Origin: an uncultured Pseudomonadota bacterium
Lineage (GTDB): Bacteria; Myxococcota_A; UBA796; UBA9615
DNA length: 43,371 nt
Reading direction: 5' to 3'
NCBI GenBank assembly: GCA_937891735.1
Contig: CALAGR010000249.1
Location: 1 to 43,371, forward strand
Shown one piece after another: positions 28,425 to 38,905 of this stretch; the stretch's first letter is position 1; each line of letters begins with the position of its first letter. The notes beneath the pieces are model-generated. The model worked only from the letters and a program-made list of their open reading frames with translations, was not told where the DNA came from and did no database searches. The position numbers were made by a program, and so were the translations under genes.

Positions 28425-28452
28425 CTCAGGGGCACCTGGACCGCCACCGGGC

Positions 28453-29840
<1,388 letters not shown>

Positions 29841-29844
<4 letters not shown>

Positions 29845-31730
29845 CCGTTGCCCCCGAAGGTCGTGCGTGCGTCGGTATCGGAGGTGCCGGAGAACATCAG
29901 GGAGTCCTCGATGCTTCGAGCCGGCAGCCAGATCGCGAAGCTCGTACCTTCACCGACCAGACTTCGCACGCTGATCACGCCTCCGTGAGACTGCACGATG
30001 CGCTGGACGATCGCCAACCCCAGGCCCGTGCCCCCCGACGATGTCGTGTAGAACGGGTCGAAGATGCGAGCGAGCGACTCCTCCGGGATCCCCGGGCCCG
30101 TGTCCCGAACCACGAGGCGGATGGCGTCCACCTCCGGCTCCAGGCGGCGCTCCCCCGCCGACGCCGCGCGCACCTCGTTGTACTCCCAGTAGCCCGAGTC
30201 CGCGTTGCCCGACACGATCAGCCCGAGCTGCTCTGGGGTGATGCGCTCCGAGGTCACCTCGATCATCCCCTCGTCGCCCATCGCGTGAGCCGCGTTGTTG
30301 AACAGGTTCCAGAACACCTGACGCATCCTGGCTGAGTCGAGCATCAGCTCGGGATCGGCCTGCAGCTCGACGGAGAACTCGAGACCCAGGTATCCGCGCC
30401 GCTCCATGAGCAGGGCGGTCTCGCGGATGATGGGCCCGATGTGGCAGGGCTGCAGGTCCGGCGCCTCGTCCCGCGCCAGGGACAGGAAGTCGGAGACGAG
30501 GTCGTTGAGGCGCGCGGCCTCGCGCTCCACGAGACCCAGCAGCTCGTCGTCCTCGGGAGCCAGGTCGAGCCCCTCCCGGAGCACCTGAACCGACCCCGTG
30601 ATCGACGCCAGCGGATTGCGGATCTCGTGGGCGATCGCCGCCGACAGCCGGCCGACCGCCGCCAGTCGCTCCTCCCGCTGGAGCTGCTCCTCCATCAACA
30701 GCAGCTGGGTGCGGTCCTCGAAGACGAGGATGTACCCCTCGATGTCGCCGGCCGCGGTGCGCAAGGTCGAGATGGACATGCGCAGGAAGACCCGCTTGCC
30801 GTCCTTCCGCGTGGCCCAGCGTTCGAAGGTCTGGCCGTGCAACGGGATCCCCGCCTCGTCCACCACCCGGGAGAGCCGGCGGTCGATGCCGCGCAGCACG
30901 TCGCCCACTGGGCGCCCGAGGACCTCCGAGGCCTGGTGGCGCATGATCGACTCGGCGGCGCGGTTGAAGCTGGTCAGGAGCCCCGAGTCATCGATCGTGA
31001 CCAGCCCGACGTCGATGTTCTGGACGATGCGGCCGTGCATGTCCCGCAGGCGCAGGAGCGTGTTCGCCGTGCGTGCCAGGGCCTTGCCGGTCTCCTCCTG
31101 CTTCCGGGCGAGGGAGCCCGACAGGAACGCCAGGAGGTAGAAGCTGGCGAGGTGGAAGGCCACCGTGGAGTAGGTGGACAGCGCCTCCAGGGGCGCCGCC
31201 GACCAGGGGGCCAGGTGCACCATGCCGTTGACGTCCACCTGCGGAGCGACCCCCGTCCAGGCCAGACCGAGACAGGCCACGTACACCACCAGGTCGAGCG
31301 TCGCGACGATCACCCCGCCGGGCACGAGCAGCAGGTACCCGGCACCGAGGATGTTGAACACGAACAGCAGGGTGAAGGCCGATTCCTCAGCGCCCGTGAA
31401 CAGGACCACCAGCCCGATGCACAGCGCATCCGCCGCGAACTGCAGGTAGGTGAACGCCTCCAGGTTGGGCATGCGCCGCACGAGCAGCGCGTACAGCGCC
31501 GAGAACGAGTAGGCGGCGATGACCAGCGGGTAGACCGTCGTGGCCGGCTGGGCGGACACGTGGCCCTGAGACTCGACGGCCAGCGCCAGCGCGAAGAGCG
31601 CGCTCACCACGAAGATCCGCAGGAACATCAGCCGCTGCAGGCGACGGCCCAACAGGTCGTCGTCCTCGCGCCTGGGATCGGCGGAGTACTCAGGGGCGTC
31701 CAGGCGAACGCGCTGGACCGGCGGCGTCAC
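29841..31730 (-). CDS. pilS: Sensor histidine kinase PilS
   Basis: Encodes 629 residues from a GTG at 31730, ten bases after the pilC stop; the site before it is poor, so the exact start is uncertain. About six membrane helices (residues 30-200), as in PilS, then a short coiled coil, a PAS domain (about 235-345, VGLVTIDDSGLLTSFNRAAE), the phospho-acceptor region AIAHEIRNPLASI and a HATPase domain with N-box NLFNNAAHAMGD, DTGPGIP and GGTGLGLAI. In the Pseudomonas system PilS senses pilin in the membrane and controls pilA through PilR. An insertion of about 40 residues between the N and G1 boxes (around SGNADSGYWEYNEV) is unusual. Confidence 0.93.
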
Positions 31731-31740
31731 GGGGGTGTGC

Positions 31741-32970
31741 TCAGCCGCTGACCGCCCCGGCCATCCCGAAGATCGGCAGGTACAGCGCGACCACGAGCCC
31801 GCCGACGACGACGCCCAGGAACACCATGATGAACGGCTCGATGAGCGAGGTGATACCGGCCACCGCGACCTCGACCTCGTCGTCGTAGAAGTCGGCGATC
31901 TTGGACAGCATGGTGTCGAGGGCGCCGGTGGCCTCACCGACGTTGATCATCTGGCAGACCATGCCCGGGAACACCCCGGACTCGGCCAGAGGCTCGGCGA
32001 TAGTGCGGCCTTCGGAGATCGAGTCCCGGGTCCTCATGATGGCCGCCTCGACCACCGCGTTGCCCGCGGAGCGCGAGCAGATCTCCAGGGCGTCGAGGAT
32101 CGGCACGCCGGACGAGATCATCGTGCCCAGGGTGCGGCAGAACCGGGCCACCGCGACCTTGCGCAGGAGGTCTCCGAAGATGGGCATCTTCAGGAGGGTG
32201 GCGTCCCAGAGCTTGCGTCCGGTCTCCGTGTCCAGGACCCGCTTGAAGACGAAGAAGAAGATCACCGTGCCGATGATGCCGTAGATGCCGTAGTTCACCG
32301 TGAAGTTGGAGAACCCGATCAGGATCTGCGTCGGCACCGGCAGTTCAGCGCCGACCTCCGAGAACATCTTCTCGAAGGTCGGAACGACGAACCGCATGAT
32401 CACGTACATGATCACGGCCATGATGCAGAGGATGGCGGCCGGGTAGACCATCGCACCCTTGACCTGGCGCTTGAGCTTGCTGTTCTTCTCGATGTACGCG
32501 GCGAGGCGGTTCAGGATCGTGTCCAGGATGCCGCCGACCTCGCCTGCGGCCACGAGGTTCACGTACAGGGTGTCGAACGTCTTGGGGAACTTCTTGAGCG
32601 CGTCCGCGAACGTGGCGCCCCCTTCGACCGTCTCCTTGATCTCGGTGAGCTGCTTCTGGAACGTGGGGTTCTCGACGTTGTTGGCCTGGATCTCGAGGCA
32701 CTGGACGAGGGGCAGGCCGGAGTCGATCATCGTCGCGAACTGGCGGGTGAAGACGACCAGGTCCTTCTCAGTGACGGTGGGCTGCAGGAACGCCGGCATG
32801 GCGATGTTGATGTCGCCGCTGAGGTCGAATCCGCCCTTCTTCTTCACGGAAGTGGGCTTGATCTTCATCTCGCGGAGCTTCGTCATGACCGCGGCCTGGT
32901 TGGCGGCCTCGATCTCGCCCTTCCGCACGTCTCCACCCGAGGTGCGGCCTTCGTAGACGAACATCGGCAT
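31741..32970 (-). CDS. pilC: Type IV pilus inner-membrane platform protein PilC
   Basis: Encodes 409 residues from the ATG at 32970 (GGAGGT six bases upstream, start MPMFVYEGRT); an ATG at 33009, also with a purine-rich site, would add 13 residues. Two GspF/PilC domains each carry the conserved FTRQFATMIDSGLPL / FCRTLGTMISSGVPI pattern. Three membrane segments lie near 215-245, 255-275 and 375-400. PilC sits under the pilus and couples PilB and PilT ATPase motion to pilin assembly and removal. It is followed by pilS ten bases later and preceded by a divergent gene, so unlike Myxococcus it is separated from pilT. Confidence 0.95.
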   Translation of the reverse strand: MPMFVYEGRTSGGDVRKGEIEAANQAAVMTKLREMKIKPTSVKKKGGFDLSGDINIAMPAFLQPTVTEKDLVVFTRQFATMIDSGLPLVQCLEIQANNVENPTFQKQLTEIKETVEGGATFADALKKFPKTFDTLYVNLVAAGEVGGILDTILNRLAAYIEKNSKLKRQVKGAMVYPAAILCIMAVIMYVIMRFVVPTFEKMFSEVGAELPVPTQILIGFSNFTVNYGIYGIIGTVIFFFVFKRVLDTETGRKLWDATLLKMPIFGDLLRKVAVARFCRTLGTMISSGVPILDALEICSRSAGNAVVEAAIMRTRDSISEGRTIAEPLAESGVFPGMVCQMINVGEATGALDTMLSKIADFYDDEVEVAVAGITSLIEPFIMVFLGVVVGGLVVALYLPIFGMAGAVSG

Positions 32971-33046
32971 CTGTCGACCTCCAACAGCCGCGACCGGCGG
33001 CGCTGACATCGGCTCCCTCCCCCCGGAGTCCAGATGCCTGGGTGCA

Positions 33047-33052
33047 GTTATA
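33047..33052 (-). promoter_or_regulatory. Candidate -10 box for the pilC-pilS-pilR unit
   Basis: Minus-strand TATAAC (5 of 6 to TATAAT) about 75 bases before the pilC ATG at 32970. No convincing -35 match. A promoter is needed hereabouts because the upstream neighbour is divergent. Confidence 0.4.
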
Positions 33053-33138
33053 CGCGAAAGTGGGCTCGACACGGAAGCGACGTCGGCGGCCGACCCGAAC
33101 GCCTCCCCGGCGTACGCCGCGCGGACCCCCGTCCTGGT

Positions 33139-33167
33139 TTGCCGCCGATAGACGTCCCTGGTACCCT
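33139..33167 (+). promoter_or_regulatory. Candidate sigma-70 promoter of the FHA receptor-like gene
   Basis: TTGCCG (33139-33144), 17-base spacer, TACCCT (33162-33167). Predicted start near 33174, about 55 bases before the GTG. The boxes are moderate matches. The divergent pilC promoter candidate lies about 90 bases away. Confidence 0.4.
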
Positions 33168-33229
33168 CCAGCGCTGATTTTGGGGCGCCTCTGCGCCCGT
33201 CATTCCCCCCCTCTGGAGACGTCAGCATC

Positions 33230-34963
33230 GTGCGTGCAATTGCATTGCATCACGCCATTCGTGGCGTGCTCTGCGCAGCCACCCTGGTGGCCTTGATGTT
33301 CGGAGGATCCGCCCTCGCCGGGCAGGTCCTGGAAGTTCGCCCCTCCGTGGAGGTCCCTGGCGGGTTCGAGGTCGGCGTCCGCGATGCGGGTGGGGAGCTG
33401 CCCATGCTCCGCGTCGGCGAGACGGAGATCGACGTCGTGGGCTCCACGCCGACGCCGTCCCTGCGGTATCAGCCGCTGGTGATCTTCGTGGACACCGCGA
33501 ACATCCCCCAGGAGCTGCTGGACCGGGTCAAGACCAACGTCGAGAGCCTCGTTCGGGCCCAGTTCGACGGCGGCAGCCAGCTCGTGATCGTCGCGGATCA
33601 GGTCGGCAACAACTTCGCGCTGAGCGACCCGTCCCTCGCCCTCAAGAACCTCAAGGACCTCATGGCGATGTGGACCCCCGTCGAGGTCCCGCCGAAGATG
33701 AAGTACGCGCCCTCGAACGTGGCGTCGTTCCTCCCGATGTCGCTTCGCGGCATCGCCGTACCCCGGAGCAAGCCCTGGGCGGTCGTCTACTCCAGCCTCT
33801 GCGTGGCGGAGGAGGAGAAGCCGACGGACCTGAGCGGCTTCAAGGGCCCGGTGCGGTTCCTCACCTGGGATCAGGGCCTCAGCAAGGCCTGCATCGGCAA
33901 CCGCGACAAGTGGCTCGCAGCCAGCCAGGGGGACAACTGGGAGGTCCTCAAGCTCGATGACCGCGAGTCCACCGATGCCGTCACCAAGGCGCTCTCGGGT
34001 CTGGATGTGGACGACCAGCACCTGGTGCTGTCGGGCTACGCCTACAGCGGCGGGAACTTCAACATCACCGTGGGCTTCAAGGGCGAGGAAAACCCCTGGA
34101 CCGGCTCCTACACGGAGGACGACTCCGTCCCTGATTCGTGGCTGGAGGAGTTCAACCAGCGCCGGGTGAAGCACAGCAAGGCCCTCGCGGTCGGCGGGCT
34201 CGCGATCCTGATCGCCCTGCTCATGACCGTGGCCCTCATCAAGGCGCGGACCGGCGCGGCAGAGATGGTGAAGTGGGAGACCGTCGGTGAGGCCGAAGAT
34301 CTCTCCCAGACCATGGACCCCGACGCCTGGAACGCGACCATCTTCCAGCTGACCGGCGCCATGCCCGTCATTCAGGATCTGGTGCCCTCGGCCGCCCAGC
34401 TCGGGCCGGCCAAGAAGGCCGAGAACGCCCGGGCCACCCGCCAGCAGGAGGGCGGCGAGCTGGTCCAGGCTGCCGAAGCCGCGAAGTCCACGCAGATCGC
34501 CCCCGCCACCGACACCCCGGCCGAGGCCAGCGACACCGCGCCCCCGGTCGCCGTGGGGGCCCCTGCCTCGACCAAGAAGACGGGCATGACGGTCGCGATG
34601 CCCGTCCTGGACGACGGCACCGGCTACGAGGCGGACAGCCCGTTCGAGATCGGGGTGCTGCTCAGCGGCAAGCCCGTCGCGCGCAAGACGAAGAAGTTCC
34701 GCAAGGTGTTCTCGATCGGCCGCGCCACGGACAACCGCGTCGTCATCCAGAAGGACGACACGGTGCATCGCTACCACGTCGTCGTGCGCCCCGCCCTGCA
34801 GGGCAAGGAGTGGTGGCTGGAGGTCTCCCCGACCGCCACGAACCGCACCAACCTCAACGGCAAGGACCTGCGGGCCGGCGGCCGCTACCGGCTGCCCTCG
34901 CGCTTCAGGCTCCAGCTCGGCGAGGCCACCGAGGTGCGCGGCCGGATGTCCGACAACACCTGA
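33230..34963 (+). CDS. Receptor-like membrane protein with cytoplasmic FHA domain, inserted in the pil locus
   Basis: Encodes 577 residues from a GTG at 33230. Signal peptide about 1-30 (GSALAGQ). The exported part (31-312) contains a vWA-like core: LVIFVDTANI, a Leu/Val-rich strand LVIVADQ and further alternating strands, but without a clear DxSxS metal site. One membrane helix lies near 316-336 (ALAVGGLAILIALLMTVALIKA). The cytoplasmic side has an Ala/Pro/Thr linker and an FHA domain near 485-570 (FSIGRATDNRVVIQ, VHRYHVVV, NRTNLNGKDL). FHA domains bind phospho-Thr; the usual Ser of S-R-x-H is His here, so binding may be altered. It is on the strand opposite to the pil genes, between pilT and pilC. 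A sensor that reports envelope state to kinase signalling is a reasonable guess; I do not recognise the family. Confidence 0.8.
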   Translation: MRAIALHHAIRGVLCAATLVALMFGGSALAGQVLEVRPSVEVPGGFEVGVRDAGGELPMLRVGETEIDVVGSTPTPSLRYQPLVIFVDTANIPQELLDRVKTNVESLVRAQFDGGSQLVIVADQVGNNFALSDPSLALKNLKDLMAMWTPVEVPPKMKYAPSNVASFLPMSLRGIAVPRSKPWAVVYSSLCVAEEEKPTDLSGFKGPVRFLTWDQGLSKACIGNRDKWLAASQGDNWEVLKLDDRESTDAVTKALSGLDVDDQHLVLSGYAYSGGNFNITVGFKGEENPWTGSYTEDDSVPDSWLEEFNQRRVKHSKALAVGGLAILIALLMTVALIKARTGAAEMVKWETVGEAEDLSQTMDPDAWNATIFQLTGAMPVIQDLVPSAAQLGPAKKAENARATRQQEGGELVQAAEAAKSTQIAPATDTPAEASDTAPPVAVGAPASTKKTGMTVAMPVLDDGTGYEADSPFEIGVLLSGKPVARKTKKFRKVFSIGRATDNRVVIQKDDTVHRYHVVVRPALQGKEWWLEVSPTATNRTNLNGKDLRAGGRYRLPSRFRLQLGEATEVRGRMSDNT

Positions 34964-34982
34964 GGGGTAGGGCGACGCCCGA

Positions 34983-36086
34983 TCAGTAGCGCGTCGGCCG
35001 TCCGCCGCGCGCGCTGCGGGTCTCGTTGCTGACCATCGACTGCAGCTCCCCGGGGTCCGACGAGCGCGACAGCGCGAGGTCGAGCGCGATCTGCTGCCTC
35101 GTGACCAGATCGAAGAGGGACTGGTTCAGGGTCTGCATTCCGGTCTGACCCTGCCCCACCTGCATCGCGCTGTAGATCTGGTGGGTCTTCTCTTCGCGGA
35201 TGAGGTTCCGGATCGCTGGAGTGGGGATCAGCACCTCACAGGCGCACACCCGCCCGGGCCCATCCGAGCGGGGCAGCAGGATCTGCGAGCAGATCCCCTC
35301 CAGCACGAAGCTCAGCTGGTTCCGCACGAAGCTGCGCTGGTGAGGCGGGAACACGTCAGTGATCCGGTTCAGGGTCTGGATGGCGGAGTTCGTGTGCAGG
35401 GTGGCCAGCACCAGGTGCCCCGTCTCGGCCACGCGCAGCGCCGCTTCGATCGTCTCCAGATCCCGCAGCTCGCCGATCAGGACGATGTCCGGGTCCTCGC
35501 GCAGCACGTGACGCAGCGCCGACTTGAAGGACGGCGTGTCGGCGCCGACCTCCCGCTGGTTCACCAGCGCCCGCTTGTTGGGGTGCAGGTACTCGATCGG
35601 GTCTTCGACCGTCATGATGTGCACGGGCTGCTCTTCGTTGATCTGGTCGATCATCGAAGCCAGCGAGGTCGACTTCCCAGAGCCCGTTGGGCCCGTGACG
35701 AGCACCAGCCCCCGGGGCTTGCGCGCCAGCTCGCTCAGGATCGCCGGCAGGCCGAGGTCGGCCAGCGACGGCACGGAGTAGCTGATGACCCGGAAAGCTC
35801 CGCCGACGGAGCCCCGCTGCAGGTACAGGTTGGCGCGAAAGCGACTCAAGCCCTTCGCATCGATGGAGAAGTCGAGCTCCTTGTCCTGCTCGAAGCGGAG
35901 GCGCTGGGCCTCGGTGAGCACCGAGTAGCAGAGCTCCTTCGTCTCCTCCGGGCTCAGCGGATTGCTCTGGGTGGGCACCAGCTCGCCGTCCACCCGCAGG
36001 ACCGGCGGGGCGTCCGTGGTCAGGTGCAGATCCGATGCGCCCTCCCGAAGCATGGTGCTCAACAGGCGGCGCAGGAGCGGATGCAT
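34983..36086 (-). CDS. pilT: Type IV pilus retraction ATPase PilT
   Basis: Encodes 367 residues. N-terminal PAS-like domain, Walker A GPTGSGKS (about 131-138), Asp box TVEDPIEYLH, Walker B VLIGELRDLETIEAAL, His box ATLHTNSA, and the PilT-specific AIRNLIRE motif near 283 that separates PilT from PilB. It powers pilus retraction and twitching. It begins eight bases after the pilB stop, so pilB and pilT are co-translated. The last 15 residues are Arg/Gly-rich and may be free. It converges with the FHA gene, which ends 19 bases away. Confidence 0.97.
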   Translation of the reverse strand: MHPLLRRLLSTMLREGASDLHLTTDAPPVLRVDGELVPTQSNPLSPEETKELCYSVLTEAQRLRFEQDKELDFSIDAKGLSRFRANLYLQRGSVGGAFRVISYSVPSLADLGLPAILSELARKPRGLVLVTGPTGSGKSTSLASMIDQINEEQPVHIMTVEDPIEYLHPNKRALVNQREVGADTPSFKSALRHVLREDPDIVLIGELRDLETIEAALRVAETGHLVLATLHTNSAIQTLNRITDVFPPHQRSFVRNQLSFVLEGICSQILLPRSDGPGRVCACEVLIPTPAIRNLIREEKTHQIYSAMQVGQGQTGMQTLNQSLFDLVTRQQIALDLALSRSSDPGELQSMVSNETRSARGGRPTRY

Positions 36087-36093
36087 CGCGGTC

Positions 36094-37794
36094 CTAGTCG
36101 CCCGCGGTCAGGCGGCTCACTTCGTCCAGGGACGTCATGCCTTCGCCGAGCTTGGTCAGCGCGGACATGCGCAGGGACTTCATGCCCTGGCGGATCGCCT
36201 CGCGCTTGAGTTCGAGGGTGGAGGCGCCGTTGAGGACGAACTCCCGCAGTTCCTCGGTCATCGTCATGATCTCGTACACGGCGATGCGGCCCTTGTAGCC
36301 GGTGTTGTTGCACACCCGGCAGCCCATGCCCCGCTGGATCTCGAACTCCTCGACCTCGTCGGGATGCACGCCCAGATCGAGCAGGACCTGGCGGGGCACC
36401 TCGACCACCTCGCGGCACTCGTTGCACGACTTGCGCACGAGCCGCTGGGCGCCGATGAGGATGACAGCCGCGGACACGAGGAAGGGCTCGATGCCCATGT
36501 TCAGGAGGCGCGAGATCGACGACGGCGCATCGTTGGTGTGCAGCGTGGACAGCACGAGGTGACCGGTGAGGGACGCCTTGATGGCGATCTCGGCGGTCTC
36601 GAAGTCTCGAATCTCTCCGACGAGGATGATGTCCGGGTCCTGACGCAGGAACGACCGCAGCGCGCTCGAGAAGTTGAGCCCGATGTCGTCGTGCATCTGC
36701 ACCTGATTGATGCCGTACAGGTTGTACTCGACGGGGTCTTCGGCGGTGGAGATGTTCGTGTCGGTCGTGTTGAGCTCGGACAGCACCGAGTACAGGGTGG
36801 TCGTCTTGCCGGAGCCGGTCGGTCCGGTGATGAGGATCATCCCGTAGGGCTGGTGAATCGACTTCTTGAAGACCTCCAGGATCTTCTCTTCGAAGCCGAG
36901 CTTGGTCATGTCCAGCTGCAGGTTCGACTTGTCCAGGAGCCGGAGCACGATCTTCTCGCCCCAGATCACGGGCAGGACCGAGACCCGGAAGTCCATCTCC
37001 TTGTTCTTGCCCATCTTGAGCTTGATGCGCCCGTCCTGGGGCAGCCGCCGCTCGGCGATGTCGAGCTGGCTCATGATCTTGATGCGGGACGTGATGGCGT
37101 GCTTGAGCTTTACGGGGGGCTTCATCACCTCGTAGAGCATGCCGTCGATGCGGTAGCGCACGCGGAGCTGCTTCTCGAAGGGCTCGACGTGGATGTCGGA
37201 GGCGCCCTTGCGAATCGCGTCGAGCAGGATCAGGTTCACGAGCTTGATGACCGGGGCATCGCCCGCGGACTTCTCGAGATCGAGCTCGTTCATGTCCTCG
37301 TCGGCGTCGATCACGTCGACGTCGTCGTCGTCGAAGTCGAGCATCACGTCATCGAAGGTGACGTTGCTGGTGTAGTACTTCTCGACCGCCGACTCGATGG
37401 CCTGCTCCGAGGCCACCACGACCTCGACGTTGTATCCGGTCAGGAACTTGATGTCGTCGATCGCGAAGATGTTCGACGGATCGGCCATCGCCACGATCAG
37501 CGTGGAGCCGGTGCGGTTCACCGGGATGACCTGGTGCTTGAGCACGACCTCCTTCGGGATGAGCTTGATGATGTCCGGCTCGATGTCGAAATCATTGAGG
37601 TCGATCGAGGGCACGCCGTACTGCTTGCTCAAGAACGCGGTGAGCTCGTTCTCCTCGATGAAGCCCATCTTGGTGAGCTGGTAGCCGAGGCGACCGCCGG
37701 TGTTGCGCTGCTCCTCGACGGCCTGCTGGAGCTGAAGCGGCGTGATCAGCCGCTCACGTACGAGGAGCTCTCCTAGTCGGGCGCCACTGGTCAT
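36094..37794 (-). CDS. pilB: Type IV pilus assembly ATPase PilB
   Basis: Encodes 566 residues from the ATG at 37794 (GGAG upstream); the frame extends further but those residues are not pilin-ATPase-like. N-terminal GspE/MshEN domain (LGELLVRERLITPLQLQQAV), which in some PilB proteins binds cyclic di-GMP. An acidic linker follows with four Asp in a row near 160, then the ATPase core with GPTGSGKTTTLYS, EDPVEYNL, VGEIRDFETAEIAI and STLHTNDA. The tetra-cysteine zinc site is complete (C-N-E-C and C-R-V-C) and followed by GYKGRIAVYE. It drives pilus extension. Two glycosyltransferase genes precede it on the same strand, ending 40 bases away. Confidence 0.97.
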   Translation of the reverse strand: MTSGARLGELLVRERLITPLQLQQAVEEQRNTGGRLGYQLTKMGFIEENELTAFLSKQYGVPSIDLNDFDIEPDIIKLIPKEVVLKHQVIPVNRTGSTLIVAMADPSNIFAIDDIKFLTGYNVEVVVASEQAIESAVEKYYTSNVTFDDVMLDFDDDDVDVIDADEDMNELDLEKSAGDAPVIKLVNLILLDAIRKGASDIHVEPFEKQLRVRYRIDGMLYEVMKPPVKLKHAITSRIKIMSQLDIAERRLPQDGRIKLKMGKNKEMDFRVSVLPVIWGEKIVLRLLDKSNLQLDMTKLGFEEKILEVFKKSIHQPYGMILITGPTGSGKTTTLYSVLSELNTTDTNISTAEDPVEYNLYGINQVQMHDDIGLNFSSALRSFLRQDPDIILVGEIRDFETAEIAIKASLTGHLVLSTLHTNDAPSSISRLLNMGIEPFLVSAAVILIGAQRLVRKSCNECREVVEVPRQVLLDLGVHPDEVEEFEIQRGMGCRVCNNTGYKGRIAVYEIMTMTEELREFVLNGASTLELKREAIRQGMKSLRMSALTKLGEGMTSLDEVSRLTAGD

Positions 37795-37834
37795 CGTCGG
37801 TCTTCTCCGTGCGGATACAGGGTCAAAGACAGTA

Positions 37835-38905
37835 TCACGCGGGACCACCGTAGATGGGGACCAGGGCCGCGACGTGCGCGGCGGGTGAGAAGCGGTCCCG
37901 CAGCGCGGCGGCCGCCCGGTCGAGCGTTCTGGCCCGTCCTTCGGGGTCCCTCACGAGGGCCGCCGCGGCATCGACGAGGGCATCGACGTCCCCATCTCGG
38001 ACCGTGAAGGCGAGACCCGAGTCCTTCAACCCGCCGACGGGGAAGCCCACGAGGGGCACGCCGACCGCCGCGGCCTCCAGCGCCGTCATTGGCAGCCCTT
38101 CGGAGCGGGAGGGCATCAGCACGACGTCCGCCGCCGCCAGGATGGCCGCCGGATCGTCCCGCTCGCCGAGCAGGCGCACGTCCGTCATGGCCTCCACGCC
38201 GGCCGCCAGCGGGCCGTTGCCAGCGACGAACAGCCGCGCGGCCGCCGACACCGTCTGGAGCCGCGCCTGGATCACCGCGAGCCGGTCCGCCCCCTTCTCC
38301 GCCGACAGACGCCCCAGAAACAGGTAGACCCGCTCCCCCGGGGTGAGGCCCCAGTGGCGCCGGATCTGCTCCCGATCACCGGCCCCCCGGGCGAACCGAC
38401 GGGCGTCGATGGTGTTCGGCACCACGTGGCAGTCGGCGATCCCCTTGGCCACGACCTCGTGCACGGCGATGACCGCATCGACCTGACCCAGGAGGCGCCG
38501 AGCCACCTGCTCCCGCTGCCGGTCCCGGTTCGTGTTGCGGATCCAGCCGTGCAGGGTGTGCACGTGCCGCACGCCGGCGATCCGCGCGGCGGCGAGGCCC
38601 CAGACGAGGGCACGCTCGCCGTGGGTGTGCAGGACCGCCGTCGGACCCAGGTGCCGCAGGCGACCGGTGAGGCTGGCGATCGCCCGGGGAGCCGCGACCG
38701 TGTTGGCGATGGCGTGCTCGACCGGCACGCCCCGCGCCCGGAAGCGGTCCGGGACCGGGCTCTCCTGGATCCTGGCCGCGGTGCAGAGCCACACGTGAGC
38801 GTCCACGCCGTCGCGTAGTAGCGCGGCACACGTCTCTTCGACGGAGCGAGGGGCGCCGCCGAGGCCTCCGGGCCAGGCGATCGCGTGCAGGACGGGGCCG
38901 GTCAA
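37835..38905 (-). CDS. Glycosyltransferase family 4-type (GT-B) enzyme
   Basis: Encodes 356 residues if it starts at the TTG at 38905, which overlaps the upstream stop by four bases (TTGA); no ATG or GTG lies near the family's usual first strand (LHAIAWPGGLGGAPRSVEE). GT-B features: N-terminal Gly-rich loop GGLGGAPR, HTHGERALVWG, the C-terminal FLGRLSAEKGADRL and the nucleotide-sugar motif MPSRSEGLPMTALEAAAVGVP (Glu-x7-Glu). It transfers a sugar from an activated donor, likely in polysaccharide, LPS or glycoprotein synthesis; substrates cannot be read. It lies between another glycosyltransferase and pilB on the same strand. Confidence 0.82.
   Translation of the reverse strand: MTGPVLHAIAWPGGLGGAPRSVEETCAALLRDGVDAHVWLCTAARIQESPVPDRFRARGVPVEHAIANTVAAPRAIASLTGRLRHLGPTAVLHTHGERALVWGLAAARIAGVRHVHTLHGWIRNTNRDRQREQVARRLLGQVDAVIAVHEVVAKGIADCHVVPNTIDARRFARGAGDREQIRRHWGLTPGERVYLFLGRLSAEKGADRLAVIQARLQTVSAAARLFVAGNGPLAAGVEAMTDVRLLGERDDPAAILAAADVVLMPSRSEGLPMTALEAAAVGVPLVGFPVGGLKDSGLAFTVRDGDVDALVDAAAALVRDPEGRARTLDRAAAALRDRFSPAAHVAALVPIYGGPA

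Noticed and set aside
36142..37776. Plus-strand long frame opposite pilB
   Set aside because: Composition of a shadow frame (His/Asp/Val/Leu-rich); pilB motifs are complete on the minus strand.
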